In this document: positions 8,618 to 16,341 of the stretch, piece by piece | Layout of the letters: the number at the start of each line of letters is the position of its first letter | Position numbering within the stretch: the stretch's first letter is position 1 | Assembly: GCF_900114315.1 (NCBI RefSeq) | Contig: NZ_FOSQ01000011.1 | Location: forward strand, 62,001 to 126,000 | Direction: 5' to 3' | From: Falsiroseomonas stagni DSM 19981 | GTDB lineage: Bacteria; Pseudomonadota; Alphaproteobacteria; Acetobacterales; Acetobacteraceae | DNA length: 64,000 nucleotides | Made by a program: the position numbers and the translations under genes | The notes under the pieces: generated by a model | Told to the model about the DNA's origin: nothing | Seen by the model: the letters and a program-made list of their open reading frames with translations, nothing else | Databases searched by the model: none

Positions 8618-9345
8618 ACACGGCGATGCTGGTGATGGTGGGCGCCTGCTTCGTGGCGGCCTTCGCCTCCGGCATGGCCGGCTTCGCCTTCAACCTGATC
8701 GCCGCCGGTATCCTGTTCCACTGGCTGCCGCCGCAGGAGACGGCGCCGGTGCTGGTGGTGGGGTCCTTCCTGATCCAACTCGGCACCATCCGCGCCGTGC
8801 TGCCCGCCATGCGCTGGGCGGTGCTGCGGCCCTATGTCGTGGGCGGCGTGCTGGGCACGCCACTCGGCATCCTGGTGCTGAAGGTGACCAGCGCGCAGGC
8901 CATCACGGCGGGCGTCGGCGCGCTGCTGGTAGTCTATGCCGGCTACACCCTGGCCCGCATCGCCCTGAAGCGCGCGCCGCATGCCTTCACCACCGGCCCC
9001 CTGCCCGATGCCGGCATCGGCTTCGCCGGCGGCGTGCTGGGCGGCATCGGCGGCTTCTCCGGCGCGCTGCCGGCGATGTGGGGGGACCTCAAGGGGCTCC
9101 GGAAGGATGAGGCCCGCGCCATCTTCCAGCCCTTCATCATCGCCATGCAGGCGCTGGCCACGATCGGCCTTCTGGCCGGTGGCTTCTTCACCGCCGACAG
9201 CGCCATCATGCTGCTGGCCTGCCTGCCCGCGCTGGCCGCCGGCGCCTGGCTCGGCGTCCGTGCCTATGGCCTGATCCCGCCGGAGGGGTTTCGCCTGGTG
9301 TTGCTGGTGCTGCTGCTGCTCTCCGGCCTGTCGCTGGTGGTGTGA
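8614..9345 (+). CDS. TSUP-family (TauE/SafE-like) membrane transporter
   Basis: A 243-residue integral membrane protein with seven to eight helices and two internally related halves. The family hallmark glycine-rich stretches are ASGMAGFAFNLIAAG near the N-terminus and GFAGGVLGGIGGFSGALPAM after the midpoint. TSUP proteins move sulfite, sulfonates or other small organic anions, usually outward. The ATG overlaps the SdhD-like stop (ATGA), so it is made with the complex. Its presence inside an oxidoreductase/hydratase operon suggests that the pathway releases or takes up an anion such as sulfite, but no substrate can be assigned. Confidence 0.85.
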   Translation: MNTAMLVMVGACFVAAFASGMAGFAFNLIAAGILFHWLPPQETAPVLVVGSFLIQLGTIRAVLPAMRWAVLRPYVVGGVLGTPLGILVLKVTSAQAITAGVGALLVVYAGYTLARIALKRAPHAFTTGPLPDAGIGFAGGVLGGIGGFSGALPAMWGDLKGLRKDEARAIFQPFIIAMQALATIGLLAGGFFTADSAIMLLACLPALAAGAWLGVRAYGLIPPEGFRLVLLVLLLLSGLSLVV

Positions 9346-9358
9346 GGGAGGAAGAACG

Positions 9359-10267
9359 ATGACGCTGATGACGAGGCAGGGTGTGGAACCGCTCCGCATC
9401 GCGCCGGAGGCGATCGAGGAAGCGGCCAAGCTGCTCTACATCCGCGCGCTGAAGATCCTCCCCGACGACATCAAGGCGGGCTTCTCCACCCTGGTCGCGA
9501 CGGAGACGGACGGGACCGCGCAATCCATCCTGGCCACGATGGTCGAGAATATCGGCGTGGCGGAGCGGACGGAGAACCTGCTCTGCCAGGACACCGGCAT
9601 CCCCATCTTCAATGTCGAGATCGGCCGCAACGTCGAACTCGATGGCTGGGCGCTGAAGCAGGCGATCCGCCGCGGGACGGAACGCGCCACGCGCGAACAC
9701 CCGCTGCGCAGCTCCGTCGTCCACCCCATCACCCGCCAGAACGAGCATACGAGCTGCGGCACGCATGTTCCCGTGATCAACATCGACTTCGTGGAGGAGG
9801 AGCGCGTGCTGCGCCTGGCCATGATCCCGAAGGGATCGGGCAGCGAGAACGGCTCCTTCCTCCAGATGCTGATCCCGGCGGATGGGCTCGCCGGCGTGAA
9901 GCGCTTCGTCATCGATGCCGCGATGAAGGCCGGCGGCAAGGTCTGCCCGCCGACCATCATGGGCATCGGCATCGGCGGCACCAGCGATCTCTGCATGCAC
10001 CTGGCCAAGGTCGCCGCGACGCGGCCGCTCGGTTCGCGCTGCGCGGATGAGCAGGGCGCGGCGCTGGAGGTTTCGCTGGCCGATGCGGTGAACAGCCTCG
10101 GCATCGGCCCCCAGGGCCTGGGCGGCGACAGCACCGCCTTCGCCGTGCATGTGGAGGTCGCGGCGACCCACATCACGATGAACCCCGTCGCCGTCAACAT
10201 CCAGTGCCACAGCGCGCGCCGCGCCTCCGCCACCTTCACGCCGGATGGCGTGAGCATCGGGTTCTGA
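9359..10267 (+). CDS. class I fumarase/tartrate dehydratase-type hydratase, alpha subunit
   Basis: A 302-residue iron-sulfur hydratase subunit. Cys76 (LLCQDTG), Cys196 and Cys283 have spacings of 120 and 87, close to the three [4Fe-4S] ligands of class I fumarases. GIGIGGTSDLCMHLAK is the family's glycine-rich segment. With the next gene it forms the two-subunit type seen in TtdAB and split fumarases, which hydrate or dehydrate C4 dicarboxylates. Starts 13 bp after the TSUP stop with GGGAGGAAG as ribosome-binding site. Substrate could be fumarate, tartrate or a substituted analogue. Confidence 0.88.
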   Translation: MTLMTRQGVEPLRIAPEAIEEAAKLLYIRALKILPDDIKAGFSTLVATETDGTAQSILATMVENIGVAERTENLLCQDTGIPIFNVEIGRNVELDGWALKQAIRRGTERATREHPLRSSVVHPITRQNEHTSCGTHVPVINIDFVEEERVLRLAMIPKGSGSENGSFLQMLIPADGLAGVKRFVIDAAMKAGGKVCPPTIMGIGIGGTSDLCMHLAKVAATRPLGSRCADEQGAALEVSLADAVNSLGIGPQGLGGDSTAFAVHVEVAATHITMNPVAVNIQCHSARRASATFTPDGVSIGF

Positions 10268-10271
10268 CGCC

Positions 10272-10880
10272 ATGGCGCATCACACGCTGCACATGCCCTG
10301 CACCGAGGCCGATATCCGCAAGCTGCGGATCGGCGACCACGTCACGCTTCAGGACACGCTGTTCGGCATCCGCGACGCCACGCAGATCCACATGTTCGAC
10401 CATGGCCGCCGCACGCGCTTCGACCTGCGCGGCCATGCCGTGATCCACACGGCGCCCAATGTCCGCAAGGTGGACAAGCGCGCCACGAATGACAGCGGCT
10501 ATGAGGCCGTCTGCATCGGCACCACCACGTCGGACCGCATGGAACGCTTCACCCGCCCCCTGATGGAGCGCGAGGGCGTGCGCATCATCATCGGCAAGGG
10601 CGGCCTGCGTGAATCGTCACAACAGGCTTTCGCCGATCTCGGCGGCGTCTACCTCGCCATCATCGGCGGCACCGCGGCGCTGGAGACAACCTGGATCGAG
10701 GCGATCGAGGATGTTGACCTCGACGATCTGAACCCTGAAAGCCTCTGGCGCTTCCGAATCCGTGACTTCGGCCCCCTGCTGGTGGCCATGGACAGCCATG
10801 GCGGAAGCCTCTTCGCTGAGGTCCAGCAGAAGGTCCAGGACCGGCGCGCCGCCGCGCTGGCCCGATTGGGGGTTACATGA
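10272..10880 (+). CDS. class I fumarase/tartrate dehydratase-type hydratase, beta subunit
   Basis: A 202-residue C-terminal-type fumarase subunit that completes the active site of the alpha subunit encoded 4 bp upstream. It shows the swivelling-domain features IRKLRIGDHVTLQDTLFGIRDA, the conserved GKGG in IIIGKGGLRESS, and the segment FGPLLVAMDSHGGSLF. Length fits TtdB-like subunits. Its stop overlaps the start of a tiny membrane-peptide gene (ATGA). Confidence 0.88.
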   Translation: MAHHTLHMPCTEADIRKLRIGDHVTLQDTLFGIRDATQIHMFDHGRRTRFDLRGHAVIHTAPNVRKVDKRATNDSGYEAVCIGTTTSDRMERFTRPLMEREGVRIIIGKGGLRESSQQAFADLGGVYLAIIGGTAALETTWIEAIEDVDLDDLNPESLWRFRIRDFGPLLVAMDSHGGSLFAEVQQKVQDRRAAALARLGVT

Positions 10881-11044
10881 TCGCCATCGTCGTCGTTGCC
10901 GTGGGTGTCCTGATCGCCGTTCTCGTCGGCGCGTCCGACGGAAGTTCCCAGCCCCTGCCGCAGAACCCGCCCGTGACGCAGGAGGCCCCCGTTCAAACTG
11001 ATTGCGGCTGCGGCGTGCCGTCATCCCCGAGAGGGCCGCGATGA
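10877..11044 (+). CDS. 55-residue single-pass membrane peptide, coupled on both sides
   Basis: Unrecognised small protein. Residues 2-18 (IAIVVVAVGVLIAVLVG) form one membrane helix, followed by a Pro/Gln-rich tail with a CGCG motif at residues 43-46 and a basic end. Its ATG overlaps the hydratase beta stop and its TGA overlaps the ATG of the flavoprotein gene (ATGA on both sides). Translational coupling on both ends argues that it is really made. It may tether or mature the SDH-like complex; this is inference. A shorter lipoprotein reading is less likely because no lipobox is seen. Confidence 0.65.
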   Translation: MIAIVVVAVGVLIAVLVGASDGSSQPLPQNPPVTQEAPVQTDCGCGVPSSPRGPR

Positions 11045-12777
11045 CGCGCATCCGCCACCACACCACGGACATCCTCGTCCTCGGCTCCGGCGGCGCCGGC
11101 CTGCTGGGCGCGCTGCACGCCAAGGCGGGCGCGCCGGACCTCAAGGTGACGGTCGCGGTGAAGGGGCTTCTGGGAAAGTCCGGCTGCACCCGCATGGTCC
11201 AGGGTGGCTACAACGTCGCCCTCGCCGCGGCGGACTCGGCCGAGCGTCATTTCATGGACACGCTCGATGGCGGCAAATGGCTGAATGACCAGGACCTCGC
11301 CTGGACTCTGGTCACGGTCGCGCAACAGCGTATCCGCGAACTCGAAAACCGCTGGGGCTGCTTCTTCGATCGCAACGCGGACGGCACGATCCACCAGAAG
11401 GCCTTCGCCGGCCAGACCTTCGACCGCACCGTCCACAAGGGCGATTTGACCGGCATCGAGATCATCAACCGCCTGGCCGAACAGACCTGGGCGCGCGGGA
11501 TCGAGCGGCTGGAGGAACACCGCGCCCTCGCCCTGATCCCGTCCAAGGACGGCGCCCGTATCAGCGGCGTGCTGCTGCTGGATATCCGTTCCGGTGACTA
11601 TGTTTTCGCGAAGGCCAAGGCCGTGCTGCTCGGCACCGGCGGCGGCCCGACCATGTACACCTACCACACCCCCTCCGGCGACAAATCCTGCGACGGCATG
11701 GCGATGGCGCTGCGCGCCGGCCTCAGGCTGCGGGACATGGAGATGGTGCAGTTCCATCCGACCGGCGTCCTCGCCGGCCCCGGCACGCGCATGACCGGCA
11801 CGATCATCGAGGAAGGGCTGCGCGGCTCCGGCGGTTTTCTGCTCGGCGGTGACGGCAGCCGCTTCATGCACAAGTATGACCCGCGTGGCGAACGAGCCAC
11901 CCGCGACATCGTGAGCCGCGCGATGTACCGGGAGATGCTCTCGAAAAACACGAACGAGCATGGTGGCCTCTACATCGCCATGGCGCATCTCGGCCCCGAT
12001 CGCGTGCGGCGCGAATTCAAGGGCATGGTGGAACGCTGCGCCGATATGGGGTTCGACCTGGCCGGCGGGCAGGTGCCGGTGGTGCCGACCGCGCATTACA
12101 TGATGGGCGGCCTCATCTTCCGCCCCGATGGCAGCACGGATCTCCCGGGCCTCTTCGCGGCCGGGGAGGATACCGGCGGCGTCCACGGCGCGAACCGCCT
12201 GGGTGGCAATGGCGTCGCCAACTCCACCGTCTTCGGCGGCATCGCCGGCGACAGCATGGCGCGCTTTGTGCCCCGCCACGGCGCCTTCGAAGACCCCTGC
12301 CCCACCGCGCTCGATGCCGCCATCGCGCTCGCCGAAGCCCCCTTCGCCAGGCCCGCCCGCAGCCTCACGCCGCTGCGCGACGCGCTGCACAAGCTGATGT
12401 GGGACAAGGCCGGCATCCTCCGCGACGAAGCCGGGCTGAACGAAGCCGCCAGCGGCCTCGATGCGCTCGAAGCCGATCTCGACACGACCGGCATCGCCGA
12501 TGGCGCGCGGGGCTTCGACCTGGCCTGGCAGGAATGGCTCAACCTCCGCTCTCTGCTGCTGGTCAGCCGCGCCATCGTCACCGCGGCGCAGGCCCGCCGG
12601 GAAAGCCGCGGCGCCCATTTCCGGGAGGATTTCCCGCAGACCGACAGCGACAGCGCCGGCCTCAGCGCCACCATCACGACGCTGCGCGCGGATAACCGCA
12701 TCGCGCTGGACTGGCAGCCCGTCTCCTTCAGCCGCATCCGCCCCGGGGAGAGCCTGCTGCCCGCCGCCGCCGAATAG
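11041..12777 (+). CDS. SDH/fumarate-reductase-like flavoprotein subunit
   Basis: A 578-residue FAD protein. The dinucleotide-binding site is ILVLGSGGAGLLGALHA (about 11-27). The active-site signatures MVQFHPTGV, TGTIIEEGLRGSGG, TRDIVSRAM and GVHGANRLGGNGV match SdhA/FrdA/NadB. The stretch aligned with the SdhA covalent-FAD motif reads GKSGCTRMVQGG. Cys49 stands where SdhA has the flavin-linking His, so FAD is probably not bound through a His bond. The start at 11041 is set by the ATGA overlap with the small peptide gene. Last gene of the operon; presumed to oxidise or reduce a succinate-like dicarboxylate with the subunits encoded from 7186. Confidence 0.9.
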   Translation: MTRIRHHTTDILVLGSGGAGLLGALHAKAGAPDLKVTVAVKGLLGKSGCTRMVQGGYNVALAAADSAERHFMDTLDGGKWLNDQDLAWTLVTVAQQRIRELENRWGCFFDRNADGTIHQKAFAGQTFDRTVHKGDLTGIEIINRLAEQTWARGIERLEEHRALALIPSKDGARISGVLLLDIRSGDYVFAKAKAVLLGTGGGPTMYTYHTPSGDKSCDGMAMALRAGLRLRDMEMVQFHPTGVLAGPGTRMTGTIIEEGLRGSGGFLLGGDGSRFMHKYDPRGERATRDIVSRAMYREMLSKNTNEHGGLYIAMAHLGPDRVRREFKGMVERCADMGFDLAGGQVPVVPTAHYMMGGLIFRPDGSTDLPGLFAAGEDTGGVHGANRLGGNGVANSTVFGGIAGDSMARFVPRHGAFEDPCPTALDAAIALAEAPFARPARSLTPLRDALHKLMWDKAGILRDEAGLNEAASGLDALEADLDTTGIADGARGFDLAWQEWLNLRSLLLVSRAIVTAAQARRESRGAHFREDFPQTDSDSAGLSATITTLRADNRIALDWQPVSFSRIRPGESLLPAAAE

Positions 12778-12869
12778 TCACGCCCGTCACGGCAACCGGC
12801 GCGGACCCCGCCCCGTTCCTCTGCCACGGCCGCCAATTGGGCGGCGCGGGTGACGGAGGAATTCAAGCC

Positions 12870-13427
12870 ATGGACGACATTTCCAAGCTGATGATCGACC
12901 AGCTCAAGGACGCCTACAGCGCCGAACGTCAGGCGCTGCGGGCCATGCCGAAGATGCTGAAGAACGCGACGCACCCCGCACTCAAGCAGTGCATCCAGAT
13001 GCATATGGAACAGACCGAGGGCCAGGTGGAGCGCATCGAGCAGGCGCTCGAGATGATCGGCGGCAAGCCCGGCCGGAAGGTGTGCGAGGCGATGCGCGGC
13101 CTGGTCGAGGAAGCGACCCATGAGATGGAGGAGAATGACCGCGGGGAGATGATGGACGTCCTCATCATCGCCGCCGGCCAGCGGATCGAGCATTACGAGA
13201 TCGCGGCCTATGGGACGATGGTCTCCCTCGCCAAGGCCGCCGGGCAGCCGAAGCTGGCCGAGCTTCTCGCCCAGACCCTGGCGGAGGAGAAGGCGACCGA
13301 CGAGAAGCTGACGCAGGTCGCGGAAGCCGAGGTCAACCCCGCCTTCATCCAATCCGCCAAGGGCGAGCCGGCGGAGGACACGACCGCGAACGAGAACCGC
13401 CGCGGCGGCCGTCGCAAGGCGTCCTGA
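12870..13427 (+). CDS. YciF-like ferritin-fold protein (DUF892)
   Basis: A 185-residue four-helix ferritin-like protein. It starts KLMIDQLKDAYSAERQALRAMPKML and contains the Glu/His helix pairs typical of YciE/YciF proteins (QTEGQVERIEQALE, GQRIEHYEIAAYGTM, AEEKATDEKLTQVAE). The C-terminal tail is basic and disordered (GRRKAS end). The family is linked to stress responses and may bind a di-iron site. The ATG at 12870 has GGAGGA 9 nt upstream; an in-frame ATG at 12837 has no such site. Confidence 0.88.
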   Translation: MDDISKLMIDQLKDAYSAERQALRAMPKMLKNATHPALKQCIQMHMEQTEGQVERIEQALEMIGGKPGRKVCEAMRGLVEEATHEMEENDRGEMMDVLIIAAGQRIEHYEIAAYGTMVSLAKAAGQPKLAELLAQTLAEEKATDEKLTQVAEAEVNPAFIQSAKGEPAEDTTANENRRGGRRKAS

Positions 13428-13433
13428 TGAAAC

Positions 13434-13457
13434 CCCCGCCGGGTGCGCCCGGCGGGG
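13434..13457 (+). terminator. strong GC hairpin after the YciF-like gene
   Basis: CCCCGCCGGG and CCCGGCGGGG form a perfect 10-bp stem with a TGCG loop, 6 bp after the stop. It has only a weak T tail. Confidence 0.65.
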
Positions 13458-13576
13458 CCTTCCGCCGCTTGACAGGCTCGCCCCGCCGTCGCCAACAATG
13501 GCGCATGGGGGCCGTCGCGATCGCCTCGTGAGGCGCCAGCCCAAGCATCGCGTCCACTCACCCCGGATGGACGCCC

Positions 13577-14392
13577 ATGCCTTCCCACACTTCGATCACG
13601 GTGCAGCAACTCGCCCGGCAGGTCGGGCTGCCCGGCGCGCCGGTCATCCTCGATGTCCGGACGCCGGATGACGTGGCCGATGACCCGCGCCTGCTGCCCG
13701 CCAGCGACCGGCGATCCCATGCCGACGTCGCCAACTGGGCCGCGGCATTCGATGACCACGACGTGGTCGTGGTCTGCCAGCGCGGCCTTAAGCTCAGCGA
13801 GGGTGTCGCCGCCTGGCTGCGGCATGAGGGCGCGCGGGCGGAGGTGCTGGAAGGCGGCTTCGTCGCCTGGCGCGACGCCCGCATGCCCCTGGTGGAACCC
13901 GCCGCCATCCCGCCGCGGGATGCACAGGGCCGCACGGTCTGGGTGACGCGCGCGCGCCCCAAGGTGGACCGCATCGCCTGCCCCTGGCTGATCCGCCGCT
14001 TCGTCGATCCCTCCGCCGTCTTCCTCTTCGTCGCGGCATCGCAGGTGGAGGCGGTGGCGGAACGCTTCGGCGCCACCCCCTTCGACATCGAGGGCGTCTT
14101 CTGGACCCATCGCGGCGATGGCTGCACCTTCGACACGATGCTGGAGGAGTTCGGCCTGCGCACGCCCACGCTCGAACGGCTCGCGCTGCTGGTGCGCGGC
14201 GCCGATACGTCGCGCCCCGACCTCGCGCCCCAGGCGGCCGGGCTGCTCGCCGCCTCGCTCGGCCTGTCGCGCCTGCACCGGGACGATTTGGCGCAGCTGG
14301 ACGCCGGCATCGCGCTCTACGACGCCTTCCACCTCTGGTGCCGCGACGCGACGGAGGAGGTGCATGACTGGTCCGCACCGGGGCCCCGCTGA
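13577..14392 (+). CDS. chrB: rhodanese-ChrB fusion, chromate resistance regulator/sulfurtransferase
   Basis: A 271-residue fusion. Residues about 5-105 are a rhodanese domain with active-site Cys67 in VVVVCQRGLKLSEG. Residues about 118-265 are the ChrB C-terminal domain (VTRARPKVDRIACPWLIRRFVDPSAVFLFV and DIEGVFWTHRGDGCTFDTML, joined by variable sequence). ChrB-type proteins accompany the chromate pump and are reported as chromate-responsive regulators. The rhodanese part suggests a sulfur-transfer or arsenate/chromate-reductase-like side activity. Its stop overlaps the chrA start by one base (TGATG). Confidence 0.88.
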   Translation: MPSHTSITVQQLARQVGLPGAPVILDVRTPDDVADDPRLLPASDRRSHADVANWAAAFDDHDVVVVCQRGLKLSEGVAAWLRHEGARAEVLEGGFVAWRDARMPLVEPAAIPPRDAQGRTVWVTRARPKVDRIACPWLIRRFVDPSAVFLFVAASQVEAVAERFGATPFDIEGVFWTHRGDGCTFDTMLEEFGLRTPTLERLALLVRGADTSRPDLAPQAAGLLAASLGLSRLHRDDLAQLDAGIALYDAFHLWCRDATEEVHDWSAPGPR

Positions 14393-15723
14393 TGGACACG
14401 CAACAGAGCCCCGCCTTCCCCACGCTGAAGGAAGCCGCCCCCGTCTGGTGGCGCATCGGGCTGCTCAGCTTCGGCGGCCCCGCCGCGCAGATCGCGCTGA
14501 TGCACCGGGAGGTGGTGGAACAGCGCCACTGGATCTCCGATGCGCGGTTCCTGCACGCGCTGAATTTCTGCATGCTGCTGCCGGGGCCGGAGGCGCAGCA
14601 GCTTGCCACCTATCTCGGCTGGCTGATGCATGGCGTGAAGGGCGGGCTGCTGGCCGGCCTCGCCTTCATCCTGCCCGGTGTGGCGGTGATGCTGGCGCTG
14701 ACCATCCTCTACGCCACGCTGGGCGATGTGCCGCTCGTGGGCGCGCTGTTCTTCGGCCTGAAATGCGCCGTGCTGGTGCTGGTGGTGGAAGCCCTGATCC
14801 GCGTCGCGCGGCGCGCGCTGAAGGGGGGCATCGCCTGGGGCATGGCGCTGGCGGCCTTCGTCGCGTTGTTCGCCTTCGATGTCCCCTTCCCCGCGGTCGT
14901 GCTGGTGGCGGCCCTCGTCGGCTATGCGCTGCCGCAGGCTTTCGCCGGCGGTGGCCATGGCGCGGCCAAGGCGGGGCCGCCGGCGCTGCTGGATGCGCTG
15001 ATCGCGGCCGATCCCGGCCGCATCCCGGCCATGACGGCCGCCGCCCGCCGCGCCGGGCTGGTGGCGCTGGCGCTCTGGGTCTGGCCGGTGGCGATGCTGA
15101 TGGGCGCCGGCACCTTCGGCGACATCGCCTGGTTCTTCTCCAAGATGGCGGTGGTCACCTTCGGCGGCGCCTATGCCGTGCTGGCCTATGTCGCGCAGGA
15201 AGCGGTGGAGTTCCATGGCTGGCTGTCCGCCGCCGACATGCTGGCCGGCCTCGGCCTGGCGGAGACGACGCCCGGGCCGCTGATCCTGGTCCTGCAATTC
15301 GTGGGCTTCCTGGCGGCCTTCCGGGATGGCGGCATCCTGGGCGGCACGCTGGGCGCCCTTCTCACGGTCTGGGTCACCTTCACCCCCTGCTTCGCCTTCA
15401 TCTTCCTCGGCGCCCCCTTCGTGGAGACGCTGCACGCCAATCCACGCCTCAAGGGCGCGCTGGCGGGGGTGACGGCGGCGGTGGTGGGCGTGATCGCCAA
15501 CCTGGCGCTCTGGTTCTCGCTGCGCGTCATCTTCGCGCAGGTGGAGAAGCTGGCGATCGGCCCGATGGTGCTGGACGTGCCGGACCCGCTGTCGCTGGTG
15601 CCCGATGCGGCGGCGCTGAGCGCGCTGGCGGCGGTGTGCCTGTTCGTCCTGAAGCTCGGCGTGGTGCGGACGCTGGCGGTGACCGCCGCGGCGGGCTTCG
15701 CGGCCCGCACGCTACTGGGCTGA
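14392..15723 (+). CDS. chrA: chromate transporter
   Basis: A 443-residue long-chain CHR-family transporter with two homologous membrane halves. The first half has the signature LLSFGGPAAQIALMHREVV and NFCMLLPGPEAQQLATYLGW. The second repeats it as VVTFGGAYAVLAYVAQEAV and GLGLAETTPGPLILVLQFVG. It exports chromate (or sulfate) across the inner membrane by proton coupling. It is joined to chrB by a TGATG overlap, forming a two-gene resistance operon. Confidence 0.95.
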   Translation: MDTQQSPAFPTLKEAAPVWWRIGLLSFGGPAAQIALMHREVVEQRHWISDARFLHALNFCMLLPGPEAQQLATYLGWLMHGVKGGLLAGLAFILPGVAVMLALTILYATLGDVPLVGALFFGLKCAVLVLVVEALIRVARRALKGGIAWGMALAAFVALFAFDVPFPAVVLVAALVGYALPQAFAGGGHGAAKAGPPALLDALIAADPGRIPAMTAAARRAGLVALALWVWPVAMLMGAGTFGDIAWFFSKMAVVTFGGAYAVLAYVAQEAVEFHGWLSAADMLAGLGLAETTPGPLILVLQFVGFLAAFRDGGILGGTLGALLTVWVTFTPCFAFIFLGAPFVETLHANPRLKGALAGVTAAVVGVIANLALWFSLRVIFAQVEKLAIGPMVLDVPDPLSLVPDAAALSALAAVCLFVLKLGVVRTLAVTAAAGFAARTLLG

Positions 15724-15729
15724 ACGCCG

Positions 15730-16341
15730 TCAGGCGGCGGGAAGGCTTTCCGCCGCCAGGATGCCCATCAGCCGCCCGGCATCCTGGCCCGGCGCGAAGA
15801 CCGCCAGGCTGCCCTCGGGATACTCGGCCTGCGCCAGCCCGCGGCCGAGCACCATGCCGAGCGGCACGATATGCCCCACCAGGATGTCCGTGGCACCAGC
15901 GGCGGAGGGCCTGCCCGTCCGCGCCCTGAGCCAGGCGATCTGGCGGGCGAGTTGCGCGGCATCGGGCGTGTAGTCATCCGCGGTCAGCAGCGGCTCCACC
16001 ACCGCGGCCGCACCGAAGGCGAGTTCCGCCGTATCCCGCGCCCGGAAGACCGGGCTCGTCAGCACCTGCCCCAGCGGCACGCCGAGGGCGGCCAGCGCGC
16101 GCCCGGTGCGGCGCGACTGTTCCCGCCCCGCCTCGTTGAGGTTCCGCTGCCCGGCGCGGTTGGAGAGGTCCCCCGTGTCCACCTGGCTGCGATCCGTGAT
16201 GCCGTGCCGCATGACGACAACGACACCCCCGGCGCGCAGCGCCGCGATCAGCGCGCGCGCGGCCTCCCCCTGCGCGGTGGCGGCGAAGCCGGGCCGCGCC
16301 AGCAGGAGGGCGGGCGCGGCGAGGAGGAAACGGCGGCGCAT
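15730..16341 (-). CDS. exported histidine phosphatase-family protein
   Basis: A 203-residue branch-2-like phosphoglycerate-mutase-fold protein. The signal peptide is about 1-21 (RRRFLLAAPALLLARPGFA). The catalytic RHG is at residues 45-47 (VVVMRHGITD), followed by NEAGREQSRRTGRALAALG, LTSPVFRARDTAE and the second histidine in DILVGHIVPLG. Probably a periplasmic phosphatase of unknown substrate. Its ATG overlaps the Kelch gene stop by one base (TGATG), so the pair is co-translated. Confidence 0.87.
   Translation of the reverse strand: MRRRFLLAAPALLLARPGFAATAQGEAARALIAALRAGGVVVVMRHGITDRSQVDTGDLSNRAGQRNLNEAGREQSRRTGRALAALGVPLGQVLTSPVFRARDTAELAFGAAAVVEPLLTADDYTPDAAQLARQIAWLRARTGRPSAAGATDILVGHIVPLGMVLGRGLAQAEYPEGSLAVFAPGQDAGRLMGILAAESLPAA

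Noticed and set aside
10993-12618. A 541-codon open frame opposite the flavoprotein gene
   Set aside because: Antisense shadow; the plus-strand flavoprotein has complete family motifs.
12837-12869. Upstream start for the YciF-like protein
   Set aside because: Glycine-rich extension with no ribosome-binding site. The GGAGGA site fits the ATG at 12870.
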